Below the pieces are notes generated by a model. The model saw only the letters and a list, made by a program, of their open reading frames with translations. It searched no databases and was not told the DNA's origin. The translations under genes and the position numbers were made by a program. Of a stretch of DNA of 64,000 bases, positions 24,439-33,286 are shown one piece after another. Position 1 is the stretch's first letter; each line of letters starts with the position of its first letter. The DNA is from Vreelandella halophila (GTDB lineage: Bacteria; Pseudomonadota; Gammaproteobacteria; Pseudomonadales; Oleiphilaceae). The DNA is taken from assembly GCF_019903425.1 (NCBI RefSeq), contig NZ_JACHUZ010000013.1:1334285-1398284 (forward strand), in the 5' to 3' direction.

Positions 24439-25485
24439 ATGCCGAACAAAACCAACAACGGCATCTCCCTGGTCCGCATCACTGGTGTGCTTGCCGCCCT
24501 GATGATGCTGGCCGGGTGTTCCGTTAACCCCCTCCACAAGATAACCGGTGATGTGATGACCGGTTACGCCGAAGCCGAGAACACGCCCTACGTGCTGGCG
24601 ATGACGGATGTCGGCAAAGCCTGTGCCCTGGGCGAGTCCGTGGATCCGCTGCTCTATTCCTTTTCCCGGGTAACCATGGAACCGGCCAAGACCGGGACGC
24701 TGCTGTCCGTTCTGGCGGGCATATGCATGGAGGATGAGGCACAGGAGCAGGAGCTGCGTTATCTGCGGGCGGACTATGAGGGCAACATGAACGAGCTGCG
24801 TGATGCCCGCGAGGCGATGCAGCGTCGATATGGCGTGACGGCGGAGCGCCGGGAGCGCGCCTTCAACCGGATGCTGACCGGGTTCAGCTACGAGCCCACG
24901 CCGGATGCTGAGTGCCCGAACCTGTACTCCGACCAAGATAAGATCACTTTCCTCCTCGGCCTGGTTTCCGGTGCCCAGGCCGTTCTGAACGACGGCAAAG
25001 CCAGGGGGCGTGCGGACGTTTCCCGCCAGCTTGCCGCCCAGGTTGAACGCTCCACCTACTGCGTCGACAACGAGAAATGGGCCGGCATTCCGGAGGGCCT
25101 CAGGGCAACCATCTGGGTGCTGCTTCCGGACCTGAAGCCGGATGAGATTTCCGCGGAAACCTGGGAAGTTCTGGCGCGCAACCGCAAGCTTGGCGTGGAG
25201 AAGGGGCTTCGTATTCCGGCCGCGTTCGAGCTGATGATTGCCGAGAATGTGGGGCGCGATAAGACCATCGCCGAGGTTCTTGCCTATCTGGATGAAACCT
25301 CCGACGACTTTGAGGTTTGGGAGCGGTATCAGCTCGCGGACCGGGTAGCGATGCGCACCGCCTGGGCCGTGTCCGATCGGCTCTGGACCCGTGAGCATGG
25401 CCACCGTACCCCGAAGAACCGCTTTGGTGAGACAGGTACCGAGGCGGACGAGGACGACAGCATTGATACCGAGGGCCTGCTCTGA
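24439..25485 (+). CDS. Lipoprotein of a TRAP-like transport operon
   Basis: A 348-aa predicted lipoprotein with lipobox LMMLAGC (Cys at about residue 26). The mature part is largely helical with repeated acidic/basic helices and no motif I can name with certainty. Its place directly before a periplasmic binding protein and a large permease recalls the TatT-type (TRAP-associated) lipoproteins that partner TRAP transporters, but I cannot confirm the family. The ATG at 24439 leaves a standard signal peptide; GAGAG lies upstream. It is separated by 50 bp from the next gene and is probably in one operon. Confidence 0.78.
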   Translation: MPNKTNNGISLVRITGVLAALMMLAGCSVNPLHKITGDVMTGYAEAENTPYVLAMTDVGKACALGESVDPLLYSFSRVTMEPAKTGTLLSVLAGICMEDEAQEQELRYLRADYEGNMNELRDAREAMQRRYGVTAERRERAFNRMLTGFSYEPTPDAECPNLYSDQDKITFLLGLVSGAQAVLNDGKARGRADVSRQLAAQVERSTYCVDNEKWAGIPEGLRATIWVLLPDLKPDEISAETWEVLARNRKLGVEKGLRIPAAFELMIAENVGRDKTIAEVLAYLDETSDDFEVWERYQLADRVAMRTAWAVSDRLWTREHGHRTPKNRFGETGTEADEDDSIDTEGLL

Positions 25486-25535
25486 CGGGCCCTTTTACAG
25501 GATTAACCAACAACAACAGCTAACAGGAGAAATCC

Positions 25536-26564
25536 ATGCGACTCCGCAGTCTGACGGCAGCTGTATGCCTTGGTCTGGCGCCTTTTGCCCAGGCGCAGGA
25601 CAAGGAAATCGATATGTGTGTGTTCGATCTGATTGGTTCCAGTGGTGACCAGTATGCGCTGGTGGAGGACTACGCGATCGACATGCGTGACAAGGGCATC
25701 GAGTTCAATCTTGAGCCCTATACCGATGAGGGAGTCGCCATGTCCGCATTCTCCGCGGGTGACTGTGATGCGCTGGCGGCTACCGATCTGCGGATCCGGC
25801 GCTACAATGAGTTCACTGGCACGCTCAGTGCCGTGGGCGCCATTCCCTCGTACGAGCATCTGGAGATGGTGCTCGCCGCGATCAACAAGCCCTCGGCCAG
25901 TAAGTACATGAATGAGGGAGACTACGAGATCGCTGGTATCTTCCCGCTGGGGGCGGCCTACTTGTTTGTGGTTGATCGGGCGATGGACACGGTTGAGGAT
26001 CTTGCTGGCAAGCGTATCGCCACGCTGGACCACCACCCGGATGCGGTCCACATGGTCAATTACGTGAATGCCAGCGTTGAGCCTTCCGGGATCACTGACT
26101 TTGGCGGGAAGTTCAACAACCGCTCGGTGGATGCCGCCTATGCCCCTGGGTGGGCCTATGACGCGCTGGAGCTCTACCGTGGCGTCGGTGACGACGGCGG
26201 CGTGGTGGACTACCCGCTGGGCCAGCTGACCATGCAGGTTGTCGTGCGCGATGACGTGCTTACTGATGATGAGGCCCAGACCTCGCGGGAAGTGGCGTTT
26301 GATCACTTCGATACCGCGATCGAGAGGGTGAAGGAATACGAAAAGGATATTCCAGAGGAGAGCTGGATCGCGATACCCGACAGCGACATTGCGGACTACC
26401 AGGAAATGTTCCGCCAGAACCGCATCGAGCTGCGTGATGGCGTTGATGAGGACGGCAATGACGTGCCGGAGGTGTATCACGGCGAAATGCTGACGCTGCT
26501 GCGCAAGGTGCGCTGCCGGATCAACCCGGGTGCGTCCGAGTGCACGGCATCGGATCGTGAGTAA
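25536..26564 (+). CDS. Periplasmic solute-binding protein, TRAP-like (DUF6091-type)
   Basis: A 342-aa exported protein with a signal peptide ending in AQA (about residue 21). The body has periplasmic-binding-protein features: FDLIGSSGDQYALVEDYA, the GDCDALAATDLRIRRYNEF segment and AGKRIATLDHHPDAVHMVNY. AACAGGAG precedes the ATG. It probably delivers a ligand to the permease encoded next. The ligand is not predictable; the protein differs from classical DctP in lacking the usual arginine-containing block, as far as I can see. Confidence 0.8.
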   Translation: MRLRSLTAAVCLGLAPFAQAQDKEIDMCVFDLIGSSGDQYALVEDYAIDMRDKGIEFNLEPYTDEGVAMSAFSAGDCDALAATDLRIRRYNEFTGTLSAVGAIPSYEHLEMVLAAINKPSASKYMNEGDYEIAGIFPLGAAYLFVVDRAMDTVEDLAGKRIATLDHHPDAVHMVNYVNASVEPSGITDFGGKFNNRSVDAAYAPGWAYDALELYRGVGDDGGVVDYPLGQLTMQVVVRDDVLTDDEAQTSREVAFDHFDTAIERVKEYEKDIPEESWIAIPDSDIADYQEMFRQNRIELRDGVDEDGNDVPEVYHGEMLTLLRKVRCRINPGASECTASDRE

Positions 26565-26595
26565 CAGCCATCCTCTCTGACGTATCGAGGTAGTC

Positions 26596-28644
26596 ATGTC
26601 GGAACCGTCCTCCTCCTGGGGGAGCGCGCGCGCTCCCAGCCATGCGCGCCGCCTTCACGGCGCGTTCGTGCTCTTTCTGCTGGTCTCCCTGCTCCTGATG
26701 GGGCTGGGTGGCTCCATGCATACCCGTATGCTGGCGCTTGGGGAGCAGATCTGGCCGGGGTATTACTCCCTGGATCCCGGCGCCGACGCGCCCAGTTGCG
26801 AGGTTGATGTCGATATCGACAAGCGGGTCCAGGAGGAGTTGTCAGCGGAAAAGGAGGAGGACCCCTTTGGGCTGGGCGGCGACGGTCCGAGTAAGGAGGC
26901 ACTCCGCAGTTCCATCGAGAAGAACGTGGAGCGCTGCCAGGAGCGCCATGAGCAATATGAGGCCATGCAGGAGCGCATCACGCCTGTGCTGGTCGCCTAC
27001 AAGACGGTTGAGCGGGGCATGGCCGAGTGGCTGACGGACAACCGTTCGCTCTCCACCTACCTGTTCATCATGCTGCTTGGTTTCGGGGCGGCAACGGCGG
27101 CTTTCGCCAACCACCACATCAGTATCCGCCCACCCATCAACCGGGTGGATTGGGTGCTGGCGGAAGGCGGTCAACTGGTGGTGAACCTGCTGATGGTCTA
27201 CTCGCTCTACAACTACTTCGGGAACCTGGTGGACACGCCGGATACAGGGCGTCTCCAGGATCTCCAGAAAGCCTGGATGGTGATGTTCACATCCCTTGCA
27301 GGCATCAACCTGGTCCGGCTGTTCAGCATGCCTGCCGATCTGCCCCGCGGTCGACTCGGGATCTCATCACCACTGGCCATTCCGCTGTACTGCTGGATGG
27401 GGGTGATGGGCTACCTGTATTTCTCGAACGGTGGTAATTGGGACACGGCGGGCCTGGGCGTCTACCTGAACCAGCTGACCAAGCACGCCTCGCTGTTCGT
27501 CAACATCGGGCTCTACGTGTTCGTGGGGATGATGCTCAAGCAGACCACGATCCCGGATCGTCTGCTCGCGGTGGTGCAGCCCTGGCAGCTGCCCCCGGCG
27601 ACGCTGGCCTCGCTGGTGATCTTCGCCACCGCCTTCCCGACGGCGTTCACCGGCGCTTCCGGCATCTTCATCCTGGCGGTGGGAGGTACCGTCTATGATG
27701 AGCTGCGGCGTGCCGGAGCGGGGCGTCAGCTGTCGCTGGCCACCACGGCCATGTCCGGCAGCCTGGGCGTGGTTCTCAACCCCTGCCTTCTGATTGTAGT
27801 GGTGGCAGCCCTGAACAAGGAGGTGACCACCTCTGAGCTCTTTGGCTGGGGCTTCTGGGTCTTCATCCTCTCAGCCACCATCTTCACGCTGATGGTGACC
27901 CGCAGCGAAAAGGAATGGCGCCCACGGGCCAGTAACCCACGGCTTGCCACGAAGCAGTCGCTCCGGGCGCTCAAGCCCCTGATCCCGGACGTGGCACTGG
28001 TGGCCGTGATCGTCTTCCTGTTCTGGCTCGTGCTGGGCATGGAGTTCAACGAGTTCTCGGCACCCATCATGCTGCCGATCATCATGATGGCGCTGGTGGC
28101 CCTGGACTATGACGGTGGCGGCAGTCGCGTTATGGGTACGGGGCGTCGCATTGCCATTGGCGCTGGTGAATCCGCCGTGCACGTTGGGGCACTGCTCACG
28201 CTCATTGGTCTGTCCATGACGGTTGGTGGCGTGCTGGAGCGCTCCCACGTGATCGCCGGCCTCTTCCCGGCGGAAGCGGAGTCGGTCCTGCTCGTGGTGC
28301 TGGCGCTCATGGTGATGCTGACGATCATCGGCATGTTCATGGACCCGTTCGCGGCTGTGGTGCTGGTTTCCGCCACCATTGCGCAGCCGGCCATCGGCCT
28401 GGGCGTGGATGCGCTCCACTTCTGGGTCATGACCATTGTGGCCTTCGAGCTGGGGTATCTGACGCCACCCGTGGCGCTCAACCACCTCCTTACCCGACAG
28501 GTGGTGGGTGTGAAGGAGGCGCTCGTGCCCGAACCCGACGCGCCCAACCTCTACCGGCGTTTCCAGCGTCTGATCCTGCCGCTGATGGTGATGGGCACGA
28601 CGCTCCTGCTGGTTGGCCTGGTGCCTCTTCTGTTCTACGGTTGA
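26596..28644 (+). CDS. TRAP-type large permease with fused N-terminal part
   Basis: A 682-aa integral membrane protein. The C-terminal ~430 residues have the many hydrophobic segments and glycine-rich turns of a TRAP DctM subunit (FPTAFTGASGIFILAVGGTVYDELRRAG, MFMDPFAAVVLVSATI, YLTPPVALNHLL). Before it lie a first membrane segment (about residues 22-45), a ~110-residue, charged periplasmic-looking region with coiled-coil character, and further membrane segments that could stand in for a fused DctQ. No separate small permease gene is present. With the preceding two genes it forms a transporter; substrate unknown. Confidence 0.83.
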   Translation: MSEPSSSWGSARAPSHARRLHGAFVLFLLVSLLLMGLGGSMHTRMLALGEQIWPGYYSLDPGADAPSCEVDVDIDKRVQEELSAEKEEDPFGLGGDGPSKEALRSSIEKNVERCQERHEQYEAMQERITPVLVAYKTVERGMAEWLTDNRSLSTYLFIMLLGFGAATAAFANHHISIRPPINRVDWVLAEGGQLVVNLLMVYSLYNYFGNLVDTPDTGRLQDLQKAWMVMFTSLAGINLVRLFSMPADLPRGRLGISSPLAIPLYCWMGVMGYLYFSNGGNWDTAGLGVYLNQLTKHASLFVNIGLYVFVGMMLKQTTIPDRLLAVVQPWQLPPATLASLVIFATAFPTAFTGASGIFILAVGGTVYDELRRAGAGRQLSLATTAMSGSLGVVLNPCLLIVVVAALNKEVTTSELFGWGFWVFILSATIFTLMVTRSEKEWRPRASNPRLATKQSLRALKPLIPDVALVAVIVFLFWLVLGMEFNEFSAPIMLPIIMMALVALDYDGGGSRVMGTGRRIAIGAGESAVHVGALLTLIGLSMTVGGVLERSHVIAGLFPAEAESVLLVVLALMVMLTIIGMFMDPFAAVVLVSATIAQPAIGLGVDALHFWVMTIVAFELGYLTPPVALNHLLTRQVVGVKEALVPEPDAPNLYRRFQRLILPLMVMGTTLLLVGLVPLLFYG

Positions 28645-28885
28645 ATGCTTGGAAGCCCGTGGAGAGGCGGCGTTACGAGGGCTGTGTAAAACGAATTCCT
28701 ACGTCTGCGGCCCGGGAGAGGCCTGTGCTGAATACCTTTCAGAGGGGCGGCCCAGGGAGATCGAGGTTACCCGCACCATGAATCTGGACGTGACACTGGA
28801 AACCGCCTTCACCCGCCCGGTTGATACCCAGGTGGATACCGGCTACCGTCGAGTCATTGATCAGTAAGCTGCCGGGAAGGGGGTT
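28645..28885. other. Gap with no convincing gene
   Basis: Between the TRAP permease and the PrcB-like gene I see only a 29-codon frame from an ATG at 28778 to the stop at 28867, without a good ribosome site, and no hairpin strong enough to call. I do not annotate a gene here. Confidence 0.5.
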
Positions 28886-29371
28886 ATGCCAACTGTGAGT
28901 CTTCGTACGCTGGGTATCGGCCTGCTGGCGCCTTTACTGGTCGGGTGCCAGGCGGGGCAGGCGGAGATGGAACCCCTCTCCGGGGTTGAGGTGGTCGGGC
29001 AGGCCGATCACTGCAACCGTCAGACACCCGGTCTTTCCCTGGTGCAGTCGATGTCCGACTTCCCGCAGGTGGATGGGTTGCTGCCCGCCGGTGAGGGGGC
29101 TCTTGAAGCCGGCCATGACGTGCTTGTGGTTTACCTGGGGCAACGGCCCACGCCGGGGTATGGCGGTGAGCTGCGCCAGGCGCAGATGGTGGATGGAAAT
29201 CTGGAGCTGTCCCTCAACGCAACAGAGCCGGAGAGCGGTTCCATTATGGCCCAGGTGATCACTACGCCCTGTGTGGCACTGGCCATCCCCGAGCAGGGCT
29301 GGTCGAGCCTCTCCGTCCGGATGGGTGCCGACGGCTTCCCACTCAGTCTTGAGGCGCCCACAGACCGCTGA
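28886..29371 (+). CDS. PrcB-like lipoprotein
   Basis: A 161-aa predicted lipoprotein (lipobox LLVGC, Cys about residue 21). The C-terminal region resembles the PrcB_C domain: VYLGQRPTPGYGGELRQAQ, with GxxPTPGYG-type loop, and a closing CVALAIPEQGW. PrcB was first described as a partner of a spirochaete protease complex; in proteobacteria such small lipoproteins have no settled role. It lies 91 bp before parE, in the same direction, and may share its transcript. Confidence 0.72.
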   Translation: MPTVSLRTLGIGLLAPLLVGCQAGQAEMEPLSGVEVVGQADHCNRQTPGLSLVQSMSDFPQVDGLLPAGEGALEAGHDVLVVYLGQRPTPGYGGELRQAQMVDGNLELSLNATEPESGSIMAQVITTPCVALAIPEQGWSSLSVRMGADGFPLSLEAPTDR

Positions 29372-29462
29372 ATCCCTGCCTGTTCTCTGGTACCGTTACG
29401 TTCGCACCGAAATCGGCGGCCCGCTGGCCGCCCCTCACTCCCGTTGATGGACAGCCAAGCCC

Positions 29463-31361
29463 ATGAGCCAACGCAGTGATTACAACGCCGATTCCATTGA
29501 AGTCCTGAAAGGGCTGGACCCGGTGCGCAAGCGCCCGGGCATGTACACCGACACTTCCCGCCCGAACCATCTGGCCCAGGAGGTCATCGATAACAGCGTG
29601 GACGAGGCGCTGGGTGGCCATGCGAAGCGGATTGATGTGGTTCTGCATGCCAATGGCCGCCTGTCGGTGACCGATGATGGTCGTGGCATGCCGGTTGATG
29701 CCCATCAGGAAGAGGGCATTCCGGGGGTGGAGCTGATCATGACCCGGCTGCATGCCGGCGGCAAGTTCAACAAGGCCAACTACCAGTACTCCGGGGGCCT
29801 GCACGGTGTGGGTGTTTCCGTGGTCAACGGCCTGTCCATGGAACTGGAGGTGCTGATCCGGCGGGACGGCAAGCTGCACCGGATCCGTTTCGAGCATGGT
29901 CACAAGGTCGAGGATCTGAACGTCATCGACACCGTGGGCAAGCGCAATACGGGCACCACCCTGAGTTTCCTGCCGGACCCGGATTATTTCGAGAGCCCGA
30001 AATTCTCGATTCCCCGCCTGCGCCATAACCTTCGCGCCAAGGCCGTGCTGTGCCCCGGTCTGACGGTAACCCTGCTGCAGGAGGAAACCGGCGAGAAGGA
30101 TGAATGGTATTACGAGGACGGGCTCACCGATTACCTGAAAACCGCCCTGGCGGACCGGGAATGCCTGCCCCAGGAGCCGTTTACCGGCGAGATCAGTGGC
30201 AATACCGAGATGGTGAGCTGGGCGCTGCAGTGGCTGCCCGAAGATACCGAGATGGTGGCCGAGAGCTACGTGAACCTGATTCCGACCACCCAGGGCGGCA
30301 CCCATGTGAACGGCCTGCGCACGGGCCTGCTTGAGGCATTGCGCGAGTTCTGTGAACTGCACAACCTGCTGCCGCGCGGGGTCAAGCTGACGCCGGATGA
30401 CATCTGGGAACGCTGCAGCTACGTGCTGTCGTTCAAGATGCAGGAGCCGCAGTTCTCCGGCCAGACCAAGGAGCGCCTGTCCTCGCGGGAGGCGGCCAGC
30501 TTCATCTCCGGCGTGGTCAAGGATGCCTTCAGCCTCTGGCTGAACCAGCACACGGATATTGCCGAGGCGCTGGCGGAGTTCGTGATCGGCAATGCCCAGC
30601 GCCGCCTCAAGGCTTCACGCAAGGTGCAGCGCAAGAAGATCACTTCCGGTCCGGCGTTGCCGGGCAAGCTGGCGGATTGCACGGGTACCGATCCGGCCCA
30701 GTCGGAGCTGTTCCTGGTGGAGGGCGACTCCGCCGGCGGTTCTGCCAAGCAGGCGCGTGACCGCGAATACCAGGCGGTCATGCCGCTGCGCGGCAAGATC
30801 CTCAACACCTGGGAAGTGGACTCCGGGGAAATTTTCAGTTCCCAGGAGGTGCACGACATCGCCGTGGCCATTGGCGTGGATCCCGGCTCCGGGGACCTGG
30901 CCGGCCTGCGCTATAACCGGGTCTGCATCCTGGCGGATGCGGACTCGGACGGCATGCACATCGCCACGCTGTTGTGTGCCCTTTTCGTCAAACACTTCCG
31001 GCCCCTCGTGGAGTCGGGGCACATCTTCATGGCCATGCCACCGCTGTATCGCATCGATCTGGGCAAGGAGACCTTCTACGCCCTGGACGAGCACGAGAAG
31101 CAGGGCATCATCGACCGCCTGGCGGCGGAAAAGCGCAAGGGGAAAATCCAGACCCAACGCTTCAAGGGCCTTGGCGAGATGAACCCGCTGCAGCTGCGTG
31201 AGACCACCATGGCACCGGACACACGGCGTCTCGTTCAGCTTTCACTGAGTCCGGATGATGGTACCGATGATCGGATGGACATGCTGCTGGGCAAGAAGCG
31301 CGCCGCGGACCGGCGCACCTGGCTGGAAGAGCACGGCAACGAGGCCGAGGTCGTGGGCTGA
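29463..31361 (+). CDS. parE: DNA topoisomerase IV subunit B
   Basis: A 632-aa type IIA topoisomerase ATPase subunit that with ParC decatenates replicated chromosomes. The GHKL ATPase motifs are visible (EVIDNSVDEALGG, VTDDGRGMPV, GGLHGVGVSVVNGLS), then the transducer and the TOPRIM domain (LFLVEGDSAGGSAKQAR; ILADADSDGMHI). Length equals that of Pseudomonas ParE. Its stop codon lies in a hairpin shared with convergent fabB. Confidence 0.97.
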   Translation: MSQRSDYNADSIEVLKGLDPVRKRPGMYTDTSRPNHLAQEVIDNSVDEALGGHAKRIDVVLHANGRLSVTDDGRGMPVDAHQEEGIPGVELIMTRLHAGGKFNKANYQYSGGLHGVGVSVVNGLSMELEVLIRRDGKLHRIRFEHGHKVEDLNVIDTVGKRNTGTTLSFLPDPDYFESPKFSIPRLRHNLRAKAVLCPGLTVTLLQEETGEKDEWYYEDGLTDYLKTALADRECLPQEPFTGEISGNTEMVSWALQWLPEDTEMVAESYVNLIPTTQGGTHVNGLRTGLLEALREFCELHNLLPRGVKLTPDDIWERCSYVLSFKMQEPQFSGQTKERLSSREAASFISGVVKDAFSLWLNQHTDIAEALAEFVIGNAQRRLKASRKVQRKKITSGPALPGKLADCTGTDPAQSELFLVEGDSAGGSAKQARDREYQAVMPLRGKILNTWEVDSGEIFSSQEVHDIAVAIGVDPGSGDLAGLRYNRVCILADADSDGMHIATLLCALFVKHFRPLVESGHIFMAMPPLYRIDLGKETFYALDEHEKQGIIDRLAAEKRKGKIQTQRFKGLGEMNPLQLRETTMAPDTRRLVQLSLSPDDGTDDRMDMLLGKKRAADRRTWLEEHGNEAEVVG

Positions 31362-31388
31362 CCCCGGACCGCTGCCGGCGGGTCAGCC
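31356..31388. terminator. Bidirectional hairpin formed by the parE and fabB 3' ends
   Basis: GGCTGACCC (31356-31364) and GGGTCAGCC (31380-31388) are perfect 9-bp arms around a 15-base GC-rich loop. The left arm contains the parE stop codon TGA (31359-31361) and the right arm the fabB stop (31383-31385). No T-run follows on either strand, so intrinsic termination would be weak. Confidence 0.65.
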
Positions 31389-32600
31389 GTCGAAGCGGCG
31401 GAAGACCAGAGTAGCGTTGGTGCCGCCGAAGCCAAAGCTGTTGCTCATGACCAGCGGCAGATCCACGTTCTCCTTCAGTTCACGCAGGATGGGGTAGCCC
31501 TCGGCGCCCTCATCGAGGTTCTCGATGTTGGCGGACGGCGTGATGAAGCCCTCGCGCTGCATGATCAGCGTATAGACCGCCTCGTGTACCCCTGCGGCCC
31601 CCAGTGAGTGCCCTGTAAGCGGCTTGGTGGAGCTGACCGGAGGCATGTTGTCGCCTGTCACCTTGTGGATCGCGTCCAGTTCGACCACGTCCCCGGTGGG
31701 CGTGCTCGTGCCGTGGGTGTTGATGTAGCTCAGCGGCTCATCGATGCCCTTCATTGACTGCTGCATGCAGCGGACAGCCCCTTCGCCCGAGGGCGCGACC
31801 ATGTCCGCGCCGTCGGAGGTGGCACCGAAGCCAACCAGCTCCCCAAGGATGTTGGCACCACGCGCCTGGGCGTGCTCCAGCGACTCAAGCGCCATCACGC
31901 CCCCGCCACCGGCGATCACGAAGCCGTCACGGTCCGCATCATAGGTGCGCGAGGCTTTCTCGGGGGTATCGTTGTACTTGGTGGACAGTGCGCCCATGGC
32001 GTCGAACAGCACGGTCAGGGTCCAGTGCAGGTCCTCGCCGCCGCCGGCGAACATCACGTCCTGGCGCCCGAGGGCGATCAGGTCGGCCGCGTGGCCGATG
32101 CAGTGGGCGCTGGTGGCACAGGCGGAGGTGATGCCGTAGTTCACGCCCCGGATGCCGTAGGCGGTGGCCAGGTTGGCATTGATCGCAGAACCCATGGTCC
32201 GTGGCACACGATAGGGGCCTACCCGCCGGATGCCTTTCTCACGGTGGGTGTCGATCGAATCCATGAGTTCCACGGTCGAGGCGCCACCGGTGCCCATGAT
32301 CAGGCCCGTGGTGTCCGCCTTGATGTCCTTCTCCGTCAGGCCAGCCTGCTCCACGGCTTCCTGCATCGCCATATAGGCGTAGGCGGAGGCGGGGCACATG
32401 AACCGGTAGAGCTTGCGATCGATGTGCTCCTTCGGGTCGATATGGATACCGCCCCAGACATGGCTGCGGAGCCCGTTGTCCCGGGCCTCTTCGCTGAGCT
32501 CAATGCCCGAACGGACCTGGCGCAGGGAGTCGGTGACTTCCCGCTGGTTGTTGCCCAGGCTGGAGATGACCCCCATCCCGGTAATCACGACACGTCTCAT
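31383..32600 (-). CDS. fabB: Beta-ketoacyl-ACP synthase I
   Basis: A 405-aa condensing enzyme that elongates unsaturated fatty acid intermediates. The Cys-His-His site is intact: [26 protein letters not shown] and TGHSLGAAG. It follows fabA by 14 bp, the usual fabAB operon of gammaproteobacteria. [18 protein letters not shown] is the typical start. Confidence 0.97.
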   Translation of the reverse strand: MRRVVITGMGVISSLGNNQREVTDSLRQVRSGIELSEEARDNGLRSHVWGGIHIDPKEHIDRKLYRFMCPASAYAYMAMQEAVEQAGLTEKDIKADTTGLIMGTGGASTVELMDSIDTHREKGIRRVGPYRVPRTMGSAINANLATAYGIRGVNYGITSACATSAHCIGHAADLIALGRQDVMFAGGGEDLHWTLTVLFDAMGALSTKYNDTPEKASRTYDADRDGFVIAGGGGVMALESLEHAQARGANILGELVGFGATSDGADMVAPSGEGAVRCMQQSMKGIDEPLSYINTHGTSTPTGDVVELDAIHKVTGDNMPPVSSTKPLTGHSLGAAGVHEAVYTLIMQREGFITPSANIENLDEGAEGYPILRELKENVDLPLVMSNSFGFGGTNATLVFRRFDG

Positions 32601-32614
32601 TGCTAGTCTCTGCC

Positions 32615-33124
32615 TCAGAAGTTTTCCGTGGATGTGAAAAGCCCGACGCGCAGGTCCTTCGCGTGGTAGATGGGGCGCCCATCCACTGAGACGACCCCGT
32701 CGGCAATGCCCATGGTAACACCACGCCGGACGATGCGTTTGATGTCGAGCTGGTAGCGCACCAGCTTGTTCGAGGGTAGCACCTGGCCGGTGAATTTCAC
32801 TTCACCACAACCCAGCGCCCGCCCGCGACCCTGGCCGCCAGTCCAGGCCAGGTAGAAACCGGTTAGCTGCCACAACGCATCCAGGCCAAGGCAGCCCGGC
32901 ATGACGGGATCGCCCTTGAAGTGGCAGTCGAAGAACCAGAGATCCGGATCAATATCCAGTTCTGCGATCAACTGACCCTTGCCATACTCACCGCCCTCAT
33001 CACTGATGTGGGGAATCCGGTCCAGCATCAGCATCTGGTCGACCGGCAGCCGCATGTCGCCTTCGAAGAGTTCGCCTCTTCCGCAGCGTTCCAGGTCGGC
33101 TTTGTCAAATTGGGCCACTGTCAT
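32615..33124 (-). CDS. fabA: 3-hydroxydecanoyl-ACP dehydratase/isomerase
   Basis: A 169-aa enzyme that dehydrates 3-hydroxydecanoyl-ACP and isomerises the product to the cis-3 form, starting anaerobic unsaturated fatty acid synthesis. The catalytic histidine is in [23 protein letters not shown] use the ATG at 33124 with AGGAG at 7 bases, giving the family length; the longer frame to 33232 runs into the promoter region. First gene of fabAB. Confidence 0.96.
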   Translation of the reverse strand: MTVAQFDKADLERCGRGELFEGDMRLPVDQMLMLDRIPHISDEGGEYGKGQLIAELDIDPDLWFFDCHFKGDPVMPGCLGLDALWQLTGFYLAWTGGQGRGRALGCGEVKFTGQVLPSNKLVRYQLDIKRIVRRGVTMGIADGVVSVDGRPIYHAKDLRVGLFTSTENF

Positions 33125-33221
33125 GGCGATCTCCTGAGAATTACAACTATTACGGTAACAGACTATCGTGCGGATTGCTTGATACTCTGTTCCCACACTT
33201 TGACTGCACGTGTGAAAGCAT

Positions 33222-33243
33222 AAAGCTAACACGTGTTCGCTTT
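33222..33243. promoter_or_regulatory. DesT/FabR-like palindrome upstream of fabA
   Basis: AAAGCTAAC-ACGT-GTTCGCTTT is a 22-bp inverted repeat with one imperfect pair, about 100 bp upstream of the fabA start. Its half-site AGCGAAC...GTTAGCT resembles the operators of the TetR regulators DesT and FabR, which tune unsaturated fatty acid synthesis. No such regulator gene is in the window. Binding is inferred. Confidence 0.6.
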
Positions 33244-33286
33244 GCGGGGGAATCGCTGTTACTGGTTGATTTGATGCCGGGAATAC

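Noticed and set aside
28613-28867. Small frame of 84 codons after the TRAP permease
   Set aside because: It starts inside the permease gene, has no ribosome site and no recognisable content.
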